Shown here piece by piece: positions 26,315 to 35,275 of a stretch of 64,000 bases of DNA (position 1 is its first letter; the number at the start of each line of letters is the position of its first letter). The notes beneath the pieces are model-generated. The model worked only from the letters and a program-made list of their open reading frames with translations. It made no database searches and was not told the DNA's origin. The translations under genes and the position numbers were made by a program. Source of the DNA: Xanthocytophaga flava (GTDB lineage Bacteria > Bacteroidota > Bacteroidia > Cytophagales > 172606-1); NCBI GenBank assembly GCA_030068525.1, contig JASJOS010000017.1:124001-188000 (forward strand), given 5' to 3'.

Positions 26315-27529
26315 ATGAACAAGCACACTCTTACTCAAGCAGAAGCACGAAAAATAATTCTTCATGCAGCAGGGCTATCCAAACAGGCACAATTTGGAAA
26401 AGGCAAAGAAGCAGTGTATGATCTTATTGATCACTTGGGCTTTCTTCAACTGGATTCCAATTATGTAGTAGAACGAGCACACCATCATGCTATTGCTGCA
26501 CGTGTGCAAGACTACAAACTTGAATGGCTTGATGAACTTCAGGCCGAAGGACGGATCTTTGAGTTCTGGACATATGCTGCCGGCTATATTCCTATGCATG
26601 ATTTCAGATTTTCATTGCCCATAAAAGAAAGTTTTGCCTCCCGAAGAGACAATATGACAAGAGCAGAAGTATATCAGATGGAGAAAGTGCTGGATAGAGT
26701 GGGAAGAGAAGGACCTTTGATGGCGCGTGATTTTGAGAATGACCGGGTTACGGAGAGCTCAGGATGGTGGGACTGGCGTCCGTCAAAGCTGGCATTGGAA
26801 AGATTGCATCTGGAAGGGAAGTTGATGGTAATGAAGAGAAAAGAGTTTCAGAAAGTATTCGACCTGCCAGAGAATTTGCTTCCGGCAGATATTAATACAA
26901 CACCCCCTACTGCAGAAGAATTTGCAATCCATCTTATTCTTCGTTCATTGAAAGCATTAGGCATCGCCTATCTGAAAGATATTGCGTATCGGGGACGATA
27001 TGTAAAAAACGCAATGAAGACAGAATTGAAAAAGCTGATTGAGTCAGGAGAAGTATGTGAAGTAGAAGTTTCGGGTGTGACAGGTGCTACTCTTTATATG
27101 TTGTCAGAATATAAAAATAAGCGTATCGATCTGGCAGGAGATGCTTTTATTTTGTCACCATTTGATACGTTGAACGTATACAGACATCGGTTACGAAGCT
27201 TTTTTAACTTTGACTACCAGGTAGAATGTTTTATTCCCCAGGCAAAGCGGAAGTATGGCTATTTTTCACTTCCCGTTTTAATTGGTGATACATTTGTGGC
27301 CAGAATGGATTCAAAAGCAGATCGTAAGAAACGTGTTTTGCTGATTCACAATCTCCATTTTGAGCCTGTTGCCTTAACTGATGACATGATCTCTCAAATG
27401 ATTGAAGCGTTAAAGGCTTTTGCAGCATTCAATCAATGTGAACAAATTGTGATTGCAAAATCTAATGATGAAGTCCTTAGAAAGGCTATTGATACTGAAT
27501 TAGCAAAAAATAACTATAAACTTTCTTGA
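26315..27529 (+). CDS. YcaQ-type winged-helix DNA glycosylase
   Basis: 404 residues, typical for the YcaQ/HTH_42 family of DNA glycosylases that remove bulky or crosslinked alkylated bases. Seen here: LGFLQLDSNYVVERAHHHAIAARV with the QxD catalytic motif (Gln-Leu-Asp), FEFWTYAAGYIPMHDF, and the winged-helix region around LIESGEVCEVEV. The C-terminal part has the conserved LSPFDTLNVYRHRLRSFFNFDY. The gene has its own start after a long gap and is cytosolic. The family call is strong; the exact lesion is not known. Confidence 0.88.
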   Translation: MNKHTLTQAEARKIILHAAGLSKQAQFGKGKEAVYDLIDHLGFLQLDSNYVVERAHHHAIAARVQDYKLEWLDELQAEGRIFEFWTYAAGYIPMHDFRFSLPIKESFASRRDNMTRAEVYQMEKVLDRVGREGPLMARDFENDRVTESSGWWDWRPSKLALERLHLEGKLMVMKRKEFQKVFDLPENLLPADINTTPPTAEEFAIHLILRSLKALGIAYLKDIAYRGRYVKNAMKTELKKLIESGEVCEVEVSGVTGATLYMLSEYKNKRIDLAGDAFILSPFDTLNVYRHRLRSFFNFDYQVECFIPQAKRKYGYFSLPVLIGDTFVARMDSKADRKKRVLLIHNLHFEPVALTDDMISQMIEALKAFAAFNQCEQIVIAKSNDEVLRKAIDTELAKNNYKLS

Positions 27530-27674
27530 GTTGTGATTATTCAAGCTAAAGCATCCGGCACTTCTTTTTAGAGTATGCCAGAAACATTACTATATTGAAC
27601 TTATAAAGTATCTGTATAAACTATCAAGTAATATAGTTTTCGCATCTACAGCCATTTTGTATTAAGAAATGCTC

Positions 27675-27682
27675 TATTTTTG
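27675..27682 (+). promoter_or_regulatory. Probable -7 promoter box for the NUDIX gene
   Basis: TATTTTTG fits the Bacteroidota TAnnTTTG box, 31 bp before the preferred ATG 27713. A TTG lies at 27657-27659; the 15-bp spacer is shorter than usual. It argues against the alternative TTG start at 27680. Confidence 0.4.
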
Positions 27683-27712
27683 AAGCGTAATATAAAAACT
27701 GACAAAACACCC

Positions 27713-28414
27713 ATGCCATATACTTACGAATATCCTCGTCCATCGGTAACAGTAGATTGTATTCTGTTTGGGTTTGATGAGGGAGAGTTGAAAATTTTGT
27801 TGATCCAGCGGGGAGGTGAACCTTTTAAAGGAATGTGGGCATTACCAGGAGGTTTTCTGGATATAGATTCAGATCCTTCTCTTGAATATGCGGCTAAGCG
27901 TGAACTGGAAGAAGAAACAGGATTGACAAATGTATTTATGGAACAGTTGTATACCTTTGGAGATTCAGGGCGTGACCCTCGGGGTCGTACTGTTTCGGCT
28001 GCTTATTATGCATTGTTAAAATTATCGGATTATCAGAAAGTGCAGGCAGGTACAGATGCAGACAATGTACGTTGGTTTGGATTGTCTGAAGTACCCAAAG
28101 ATTTGGCTTTTGATCATGAAAAAATTGTGGCAATGGCCATAGAACGCCTGAAAGGAAAAGTTCGTTACCAGCCCATTGGCTTTGAATTACTTCCGGAGAA
28201 ATTTACATTGTCAGAACTACAGCACCTGTATGAAGCTGTACTGGGTGTAGAACTGGACAAGAGAAATTTTCGTAAGAAAATCCTGAAAATGGATTTACTT
28301 ATTGGACTTGAGGAGAAACAGGAAGGTGTTGCTCACAGAGCCGCTCAACTTTTCGAATTTGATAAGAAGCGCTATGAAGAACTAAAGGCCAAAGGCTTTA
28401 ATTTTGAGGTATAA
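27713..28414 (+). CDS. NUDIX hydrolase / NrtR-like regulator
   Basis: About 233 residues from ATG 27713. The N-terminal NUDIX domain (about 10-140) has the box [20 protein letters not shown] followed by EEETGL. This is one residue longer than the canonical spacing, and the first Glu of the box is not kept, though the REL-EE-TG core is. The C-terminal 80 residues ([23 protein letters not shown] .. NFRKKILKM) form the winged helix of NrtR-type NAD-biosynthesis repressors. It may be an ADP-ribose-sensing regulator or a hydrolase with a regulatory tail. No NAD genes are adjacent. TTG 27680 lies in a promoter-like box, so it is not used. Confidence 0.85.
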   Translation: MPYTYEYPRPSVTVDCILFGFDEGELKILLIQRGGEPFKGMWALPGGFLDIDSDPSLEYAAKRELEEETGLTNVFMEQLYTFGDSGRDPRGRTVSAAYYALLKLSDYQKVQAGTDADNVRWFGLSEVPKDLAFDHEKIVAMAIERLKGKVRYQPIGFELLPEKFTLSELQHLYEAVLGVELDKRNFRKKILKMDLLIGLEEKQEGVAHRAAQLFEFDKKRYEELKAKGFNFEV

Positions 28415-28466
28415 ACGAAAACAAAAAGGAAAATCAGGAGTTTTGTCCTATTTTGCAACACAATCA

Positions 28467-28496
28467 GCCATCAAATGGCCATATACCAGAGCGGTA
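28467..28496 (+). promoter_or_regulatory. Two small hairpins in the polysaccharide operon leader
   Basis: gccat-caa-atggc and ataccagagcggtat form two short perfect stems 36-65 bp before the wecB start. They may shape the leader of the long glycan transcript; significance is uncertain. Confidence 0.3.
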
Positions 28497-28531
28497 TCTG
28501 ATACATAGCCATTTTGTGTAATAAATCATTT

Positions 28532-29674
28532 ATGAAAATACTCTCTGTTTTTGGTACCCGGCCTGAAGCCATTAAAATGGCTGTGCTGGTACAAAAACTC
28601 AATGCAAATCCAAAATTTACACATAAACTGTGTGTAACAGGTCAACATCGTGAACTTCTTGCTCAGGTTCTGGATATATTCAAATTGAAACCTGATTATG
28701 ATCTGGCTATCATGCAGCCGGGACAAGACCTTTCAGATATAACGAGCCGCATTTTGTTAAGTATCCGTTCTGTATTTACTGAGTTTCGTCCTGATCTGGT
28801 ACTGGTGCACGGTGACACAACTACCTGTTTCGCTACTACTCTGGCTGCGTTCTATGCGGGCATTCCTGTAGGACATGTAGAAGCTGGCTTACGCACAGGA
28901 AATTTACAGGCTCCTTTTCCGGAAGAGGCGAATCGGGTAATGGTGTCCCGGCTGGCAACCTATCATTTTGCTCCGACACTCCGTAATGTAGAAGTCCTGA
29001 AAAAAGAAGGAGTTCCTTTCGATAATATACTTCAGACAGGCAATACAGTTATTGATGCTTTGTTACAGATGGCAGGGCAGGTTACACAACTTTCCGAAAA
29101 GTGGAAAGGCTCACCATTAGAAAAAAGTATTCTTGAAAAACAGAAGATATTACTGGTAACAGGGCATCGCCGGGAAAATTTCGGACAAGGCTTTATTGAA
29201 ATTTGTCAGGCATTGGCTACACTGGCGCAGAAATATCCTTATCTGGAAATTTTGTATCCCGTACATCTGAATCCCAATGTACAGAAGCCTGTTTACGAGA
29301 TTATCGGAAACTTTCCGAATATCCATCTCGTAGAATCGCTTTCGTATGAAGATTTCATCTTTGTTATGAAAAATGCCTTTCTGATTCTGACAGATTCTGG
29401 TGGCGTACAGGAAGAAGCTCCAGGACTTGGCAAACCTGTATTGGTAATGCGTGACACTACTGAACGCCCTGAGGCTGTGGACGCCGGAACGGTAAAACTT
29501 GTAGGAGCTAATGCTACACGAATTATAGCCGGTGTGTCAGAATTACTGGAAGATGAAACCATGTATACACGAATGGCTCAATCAACCAATCCGTATGGAG
29601 ATGGAAAAGCCACTGAACGAATTATTACATTCCTGGAACAACTAGCTTCAAAAAAAAACGGATCGAATGACTAA
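28532..29674 (+). CDS. wecB: UDP-N-acetylglucosamine 2-epimerase (non-hydrolysing)
   Basis: About 380 residues from ATG 28532; the frame extends 6 codons upstream. The motifs are complete: VFGTRPEAIKMA at the start, VHGDTT, VGHVEAGLRTGN, FPEEANRV, TGHRRENFG and TDSGGVQEEAP. It converts UDP-GlcNAc to UDP-ManNAc in the cytosol, a precursor for capsule or O-antigen-like glycans. It heads an operon of glycosyltransferase genes and overlaps the next gene by 8 bp. Confidence 0.95.
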   Translation: MKILSVFGTRPEAIKMAVLVQKLNANPKFTHKLCVTGQHRELLAQVLDIFKLKPDYDLAIMQPGQDLSDITSRILLSIRSVFTEFRPDLVLVHGDTTTCFATTLAAFYAGIPVGHVEAGLRTGNLQAPFPEEANRVMVSRLATYHFAPTLRNVEVLKKEGVPFDNILQTGNTVIDALLQMAGQVTQLSEKWKGSPLEKSILEKQKILLVTGHRRENFGQGFIEICQALATLAQKYPYLEILYPVHLNPNVQKPVYEIIGNFPNIHLVESLSYEDFIFVMKNAFLILTDSGGVQEEAPGLGKPVLVMRDTTERPEAVDAGTVKLVGANATRIIAGVSELLEDETMYTRMAQSTNPYGDGKATERIITFLEQLASKKNGSND

Positions 29675-30716
29675 CCCCCGATTACTATACATTTCTATCA
29701 ATGATGGGTCTGATACACGCATTAACAAAGAAGTCAAGACATTATCCTCACAGTTTGATATCACCTATATTGGAATAGGTAAAAGTACAGAACAGTCATT
29801 TGTAAAAGAGTATTGTCGTCAGTTTCTGGTAGTAAAAGGACATCACAAAAGTCCTTTTGTTTTTCTTAAATATTATCTTCTCTTTTTGAGAGCATTTCTC
29901 TTTCGGTCATATCAGTCTATTCATGTTATCAATGAGAATCTCTTATTGATATTTTTTCCTTTTTTATGGTGGAGCCGGAAGAAAATTGTACTGGATGTGT
30001 TTGATTCTATTTTTCTTCGTGCCAAAAATAAAAATACATGGTTGGAGTCTCTCTGTTACAAAACACCTAAAGTGATTATTGTGACAGATGATAACAGAAA
30101 GCAGTTGTTGCCAACACCCTTTCATGCAAAGACTGTCGTGGTCGAGAATTATCCTTATCGGTTTCGGGAAGAAGTACAGAAAATCAGCACCCCAGATGAA
30201 TTACTGGTTTTTTACAATGGCTCTATGAGCAAAGTGCGTGGTACAGAGTTACTACTTCAGCTCCTGCGCCTTGATTCCGGATTAAAGGTTAAAATGGCGG
30301 GATGGGTATATGATGAAATGACAAAAGAATTATCCCAACATCCACAGGTGGAGTTTCTGGGCGTATTGCCTCAGCGTACTACCATGCAGGTTGCCTCTCA
30401 GTGTGATTATATCCTGTCGCTGTATGAGCCTGTCAATGAGAATAATATTAACGCAAGTCCAAACAAAATATATGATGCCATTCAGGCAGGAACACCCGTA
30501 ATTATCAATCAGGAAGTCAAAATATCAAGCTTTGTGAAAGAACACAATCTGGGATATATCATGTCGTCTTTCTATGATTCAGATTATAAACAGATATTGG
30601 ATAATTGGTTACGCTTAAAAAAAAACTATGTGTTTGATACACAACTTTTGGAGCAATTTACATGGGAAGCTGTTGAAGACAAATTATTGAAAGCACACCA
30701 ATCCCGTATGGAATGA
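29667..30716 (+). CDS. Glycosyltransferase (GT-B fold, GT4-like)
   Basis: 349 residues, no signal peptide. A GT-B layout is visible: N-terminal half with YISINDGSDTRINKEVKTLS, a membrane-touching hydrophobic patch (FVFLKYYLLFLRAFLF), and a C-terminal donor-binding half with VFYNGSMSKVRGTELLL and SPNKIYDAIQAGTPVI. It would add a sugar to a lipid-linked glycan at the inner face of the membrane. Donor and acceptor are unknown. It starts inside the wecB stop region. Confidence 0.85.
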   Translation: MTNPRLLYISINDGSDTRINKEVKTLSSQFDITYIGIGKSTEQSFVKEYCRQFLVVKGHHKSPFVFLKYYLLFLRAFLFRSYQSIHVINENLLLIFFPFLWWSRKKIVLDVFDSIFLRAKNKNTWLESLCYKTPKVIIVTDDNRKQLLPTPFHAKTVVVENYPYRFREEVQKISTPDELLVFYNGSMSKVRGTELLLQLLRLDSGLKVKMAGWVYDEMTKELSQHPQVEFLGVLPQRTTMQVASQCDYILSLYEPVNENNINASPNKIYDAIQAGTPVIINQEVKISSFVKEHNLGYIMSSFYDSDYKQILDNWLRLKKNYVFDTQLLEQFTWEAVEDKLLKAHQSRME

Positions 30717-30755
30717 GTGAAAGAGTGCTTTCTCTGTGTATAATTACCTACTATT

Positions 30756-31916
30756 ATGAAGATTCTCCTTTGTACCAATTCTTTTGAAAATGTCACGAAT
30801 GGACCGGCCAAGTTTGCCAACCTGATTTTGGAGGTCAATACATTGTATCCGGAACACCAAATTCGAATATTGACAGAGGACATCACAGTACCTCATGAGA
30901 ATGTATATCCTGTACAAGTGCGGTTACCTCGTTTTCTGAAGTTGTTGAGTCAGTTCTTTCGGATGTTTATCTATCACAATGCTGCCCAAAAGATACGGAG
31001 AGAGTTTGCTTATGATGTATTATTGTACAATAATTCGTTCATTGGTTTATGGAGTGCAATAGTTTCCAAAGAACCTACAGTTGGAATGATTAATGATGAT
31101 AACAACATTAGTATTGGCTGGAATAATTTCAAGGCCAGTTCAATGTGGTTGAAACGGTTTTTATTTCGGAAGTGTGAAAAGTTATCCGTCAGGTATCATC
31201 AGCATATCCTGACCAACTCTGACTTCTTAACTGAGAAGGTAATAGCTGCATATGGTCATCCCCAAAAAGTAACGCGCTTATACAAGTCGATTGATTTATC
31301 TAAAAATAAGTTTCAGGCTGATCGTCCGTTTGTGCAGCCAATCCGTATATTATTTGTCAAGGCAGATTTTAGACGTGGAGATTTACAAACACTGACAGAT
31401 GCATTAGCTTTGCTGGACAAATTTACTTTTCAGCTTACTGTTGTAGGACCAGAAGAAAGGTTCAAATCATTGATTGAATCTTATTTTGTAGGTAAGGGTA
31501 ATCTGCAACTGGATTGGCGTGGGGAGCAATCACCGGACAATGTCAGACAGCTAATGTATGAATGTGATATCTTCTGTGTACCTGCCCTGCAGGAAGCACT
31601 AGGTGTTGCTAACATAGAAGCCCTGGCATGTGGCTTACCTGTGGTGAGTACTATTGTTGGTGGTATTCCGGAAGTACTGGATCATGGAAAAAATGGTTGG
31701 CTTGTACCTCCTGGTAACCCTAATGAATTAGCACAGGCCATTGAAAGTAGTATTACTTTTATTGAGCAGCGTAAAAATAAAGTGAGTAATGGTGAAAGCT
31801 TTGTTAAGAGGTTTTCCAAGTATGTGATGTATCAGGATTTATTAGCCATTTTACAAGATGTTGTCAGCCACTATACCTATAGAAGCACCCCAGAAAGAAC
31901 TTCTTCAGGCTCCTAA
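30756..31916 (+). CDS. Glycosyltransferase family 4 protein
   Basis: 386 residues. The C-terminal domain has the GT4 nucleotide-sugar signature: VPALQEALGVANIEALACGLPVVSTIVGGIPEVL, with the E-x7-E pair and GKNGWLVPPGNP after it. The N-terminal half opens with LLCTNSFENVTNGPAKFANLI. It is a retaining transferase acting on the polysaccharide repeat unit. Its 3' end overlaps the start of the polymerase-like gene by 59 bp. Confidence 0.92.
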   Translation: MKILLCTNSFENVTNGPAKFANLILEVNTLYPEHQIRILTEDITVPHENVYPVQVRLPRFLKLLSQFFRMFIYHNAAQKIRREFAYDVLLYNNSFIGLWSAIVSKEPTVGMINDDNNISIGWNNFKASSMWLKRFLFRKCEKLSVRYHQHILTNSDFLTEKVIAAYGHPQKVTRLYKSIDLSKNKFQADRPFVQPIRILFVKADFRRGDLQTLTDALALLDKFTFQLTVVGPEERFKSLIESYFVGKGNLQLDWRGEQSPDNVRQLMYECDIFCVPALQEALGVANIEALACGLPVVSTIVGGIPEVLDHGKNGWLVPPGNPNELAQAIESSITFIEQRKNKVSNGESFVKRFSKYVMYQDLLAILQDVVSHYTYRSTPERTSSGS

Positions 31917-33141
31917 AAATGACTGGAACTGGAAGCTTTTTGCTATAAATATTGGCTCAGTAGTAATTTCTTATTGGCTTGCGGGTCTCACAGGGATGGC
32001 ATCCAATATTATTACAAAGCCCTTGCGTATTGTGTTATTGGTAGGTTCTCTTTATTACTTGTTTTCAATGACAAGGAAGCAGATATTTATTTTTAAAGGA
32101 CGAAACTCCTGGAAAATGTGGATCTTTATTTTGCTGAATATATATGTAATACCCTTCAGTTTTAATTTTTTCTCATCTTTTGAGAAATTCTTCAATCTTA
32201 TTCCTTTCCTGATATATATTAATTATGCTATTGTGTATCTCTATAGAAATATAGAGAAAGAGGATTTACTTATACTGATTCTGCGTGTATTTAATCTCGT
32301 CTATGGGTTTCCCGTTATCGCATTTTTGTTCTCTGGTAGTGTAGGAGAGAAAGATATTTATGGAGATGCAGTAGGTGGTTTTGCTAACAACCATTATGGA
32401 TGGGCATGTGCTATGTTTTTGCTAACAAGCCTGGATCTGTACCGGAATGATTCTTCTCTTTCAAGCAAACATCTTTGGTTTATTCGCATTCTAGCTCCAC
32501 TTGCAGTTATGTTATTATCTATTAGTGGATCCAGGAGTGGATACCTTACATTTTCTTTGGGATTTCTGATTTTTATATTGCGAAACTCTAACACACACCT
32601 TGCTATTAAATTATTCTCTGTTTTATTAGTCTTTCTATTAATTTTTCAGCTTTATGGTGATCAGGAATCAGCACTGAATAAAAGATTGAATAAGACAGAA
32701 AAACAATTAAAGGAGGGAGAAGCTCGGGCGAAATTAGCTAATCTTTGTTTTGAATCTATGAGTAATTATCCAGAAACTATGCTTACAGGATTTGGATTTT
32801 ATTCATTCAAAGACGCTTTGCTAAGACTTAATCCCAATTATAATCCGAGAAAGCTAAAAATCAATCTACATAACTCTTATTATGAACTCCTTTTTGGAAG
32901 CGGGTACCTTATATTTTTATTCTTTCTGGTATTTTTTCCTTTACGGAGTATTTTGATTTTTGCACTTAAGCATTCGTCCAAATATGTGTTTTTACCTCCT
33001 GTAATTTTAATCCCACTTTTTGAAAATAATTTCAATCCAGGACAGTTTATGTTTTTCCCCTGGTTTGTTATTATGTTCTATTATTTACATTATTCAGAGA
33101 CTCAGACTCCGATTTATTCAAAAAAGATAATGGATCTGTGA
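31858..33141 (+). CDS. O-antigen ligase/polymerase (Wzy-like) membrane protein
   Basis: 427 residues with about ten hydrophobic segments. The long soluble loop before the last helices (about 270-345) and the ISGSRSGYLTFSLGFLIFIL segment with its Arg are typical of O-antigen ligase/Wzy proteins. It would polymerise or transfer lipid-linked repeat units on the periplasmic side. Assignment as polymerase rather than ligase rests on its place among glycosyltransferases. The ATG lies 59 bp inside the upstream gene and no alternative ATG occurs before residue 47. Confidence 0.8.
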   Translation: MLSATIPIEAPQKELLQAPKNDWNWKLFAINIGSVVISYWLAGLTGMASNIITKPLRIVLLVGSLYYLFSMTRKQIFIFKGRNSWKMWIFILLNIYVIPFSFNFFSSFEKFFNLIPFLIYINYAIVYLYRNIEKEDLLILILRVFNLVYGFPVIAFLFSGSVGEKDIYGDAVGGFANNHYGWACAMFLLTSLDLYRNDSSLSSKHLWFIRILAPLAVMLLSISGSRSGYLTFSLGFLIFILRNSNTHLAIKLFSVLLVFLLIFQLYGDQESALNKRLNKTEKQLKEGEARAKLANLCFESMSNYPETMLTGFGFYSFKDALLRLNPNYNPRKLKINLHNSYYELLFGSGYLIFLFFLVFFPLRSILIFALKHSSKYVFLPPVILIPLFENNFNPGQFMFFPWFVIMFYYLHYSETQTPIYSKKIMDL

Positions 33142-33194
33142 ACGGAAATAATATACTATGATTAAAAAAATGATAATCTCTAGATATTGAATAC

Positions 33195-33992
33195 ATGATT
33201 GGTATAGTAATACCCTGTTATAATGAAGCTAGTCGTCTAAAAGTTACAGAGTTTGTTCAGTTTAATAAAGAACATTCCAAGTATGTTCTTTGCTTTGTAA
33301 ATGATGGAAGCAAAGACAATACTTTACAACAACTTGAAGTACTGAAAAAAAAATGTACATATCCTGAAAAGATAGAGATAGTTTCACTCACACAAAACTC
33401 AGGAAAAGCAGAGGCTGTACGTACAGGGATTAACACATTATTGAATATGGAGAATATTCAGTATATAGGATATCTGGATGCAGATCTATCAACGTCTCTG
33501 GATGAGTATACACATGTTGTAGATTATTTGTGTAACAATCCTGATATTTCAATTGTATGTGGATCTCGTATCAAGCGTATGGGTGCAGATATAAGTAGAG
33601 AAGTCTATCGTCACTATATAGGTCGTTTTATTGCTACACTTATTAGTATCATCCTTAGACTCCCTTTTTACGATACTCAATGTGGAGCAAAAGTGTTTAC
33701 CCGTAATTTGGCTGAGAATTGTTTTTCCATTCCATTTGTAAGTAAATGGTTGTTTGATGTAGAGATATTTCTGCGAATGAAAATTCGTTATGGTACTGGA
33801 AATGTACAACAATTAATATATGAATATCCTTTACAACGATGGATACATGCAGATGGCTCCAAAATTGGTTTGAAAGATGTATTTTATACACCTTTACAAC
33901 TTTTTCATATATCAAATCATTACAATGTATTTAAGAAATATAAAGTAGAATCCTTACAAAAGGCTAAACACTTTGATAAAGAACCTATTTGA
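33195..33992 (+). CDS. Family 2 glycosyltransferase (dolichyl/polyprenyl-phosphate sugar type)
   Basis: 265 residues. GT-A fold motifs are clear: VIPCYNEASRL, FVNDGSKDNT, NSGKAEAVRTGI and YLDADLS as the DxD metal site. The later YDTQCGAKVFTR and SKWLFDVEIFLR match the ALG5/DPM-like branch that loads a sugar onto a polyprenyl phosphate. Unlike many such enzymes it has no C-terminal membrane helices. It probably works with the next membrane protein, which could use polyprenyl-linked sugar. Confidence 0.88.
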   Translation: MIGIVIPCYNEASRLKVTEFVQFNKEHSKYVLCFVNDGSKDNTLQQLEVLKKKCTYPEKIEIVSLTQNSGKAEAVRTGINTLLNMENIQYIGYLDADLSTSLDEYTHVVDYLCNNPDISIVCGSRIKRMGADISREVYRHYIGRFIATLISIILRLPFYDTQCGAKVFTRNLAENCFSIPFVSKWLFDVEIFLRMKIRYGTGNVQQLIYEYPLQRWIHADGSKIGLKDVFYTPLQLFHISNHYNVFKKYKVESLQKAKHFDKEPI

Positions 33993-34003
33993 AGTTTATA
34001 AAC

Positions 34004-35275
34004 ATGTCTTCGAGATTATCAGGAAAAAAGAATATTTTCATTATTGTTGTATTGATCTTTACTTGTCTTGCCTGTTATTTTTTAAATAACCCTACCCAAA
34101 TGTCTCCTATATGGACAGCACCTTTCTTTTCTGCTGCAACAAACTTTGAGATGGGGAAAGGATTCCGGATTAGTGAGAGTGATTGCTGGAATTTTAAATA
34201 TATGCCTGTCAGTGATAGAGAGCACTATCATTTTCAAGAGTCAAATTCTTTGAGCAATTACAATCATAATCCCATTGGATATGTATATTTTATAATTGTT
34301 GCGAAAAAAATCTTCTTCTGGCAGAGTGATATTCATGCTGTTGAATCACTGCAGATCCTGATACATGTATTGATTTCACTAGTATTATTATGGTCTGCCC
34401 GCTCGTGGGCTGAAATGTGGTTGTATACCTTATTGTATGCAGTAAATCCACTAATTATTTATTTTGTGACATTTCCGTTTTATTATGCATTGCAGGCCAT
34501 TCCAACCATTTTTGCCGTTGGATACTTGATAAATAAAGAACTAAAATACCAATATGGATCCCTATTCATTGCTGTTTTTATGGCATTTGTTTTTCTTTCC
34601 AGGCCCACTACGCTTTTTGTATGTCTCTTTGTATTGTTATTCTTTTTTTTGAAAGAAAAGCGAGTATATAGTATTAGTGCTGCATTGCTTTTTATGGCAA
34701 CGATTTTGATTTTTAATACCTCAACAAAAAAAAATCCGTGGCATACTTTCTATATTGGAATTGGAGGGTATCCTAATCCATATATGTCAGGATTAACAGA
34801 TAATAACGGATATCTGTTATACCAAACCAAGACCGGAAAAACATTGAATATGGGTTTTGGAGGAAGTTATTATAATGATACAGTTGCTACTCAATATCAG
34901 GAAATTTCTCGTAATGAATTTATACGAATAGCAGAAGAATCTCCAACTTTGCTTATTAAAAACGCAGTTGTTAACTTTTTTCAATCTTTTTCAGGAGGAT
35001 ATTTTATTGATCTGCCTTTGTGGATTAGTTATGTAAGCGCTGGTATAGGATTACTACTTCTCGTATGGATGCTGTATCGGAAATATTACTGGTGGGCAGT
35101 TTTGATTGCTGTTTGCTCCGCATCATTTACTCCCTATTTTCCTCCTATACAAGCTTACATGTTTGGAGCTTATGTGGCGATTGTCTGTGTAATAGTACAA
35201 CTGCTGTTACAAACAGAATTGGGAAAACGAATTTATCAGAAAACAATTATTCAGAATACGGCTGACAAAGCATGA
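34004..35275 (+). CDS. Polytopic membrane protein, possible GT-C glycosyltransferase
   Basis: About 423 residues from ATG 34004. A TTG at 33989 overlapping the previous stop would add 5 residues. It has one N-terminal helix, a soluble loop (about 30-85), then seven or more helices and a second soluble loop (about 230-325). The shape resembles GT-C enzymes, which take sugar from polyprenyl phosphate, and fits its position behind the GT2 gene. There is no diagnostic Asp-Asp/Asp-Glu motif I can claim in the first loop. It overlaps the next gene by 4 bp (ATGA). Confidence 0.6.
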   Translation: MSSRLSGKKNIFIIVVLIFTCLACYFLNNPTQMSPIWTAPFFSAATNFEMGKGFRISESDCWNFKYMPVSDREHYHFQESNSLSNYNHNPIGYVYFIIVAKKIFFWQSDIHAVESLQILIHVLISLVLLWSARSWAEMWLYTLLYAVNPLIIYFVTFPFYYALQAIPTIFAVGYLINKELKYQYGSLFIAVFMAFVFLSRPTTLFVCLFVLLFFFLKEKRVYSISAALLFMATILIFNTSTKKNPWHTFYIGIGGYPNPYMSGLTDNNGYLLYQTKTGKTLNMGFGGSYYNDTVATQYQEISRNEFIRIAEESPTLLIKNAVVNFFQSFSGGYFIDLPLWISYVSAGIGLLLLVWMLYRKYYWWAVLIAVCSASFTPYFPPIQAYMFGAYVAIVCVIVQLLLQTELGKRIYQKTIIQNTADKA

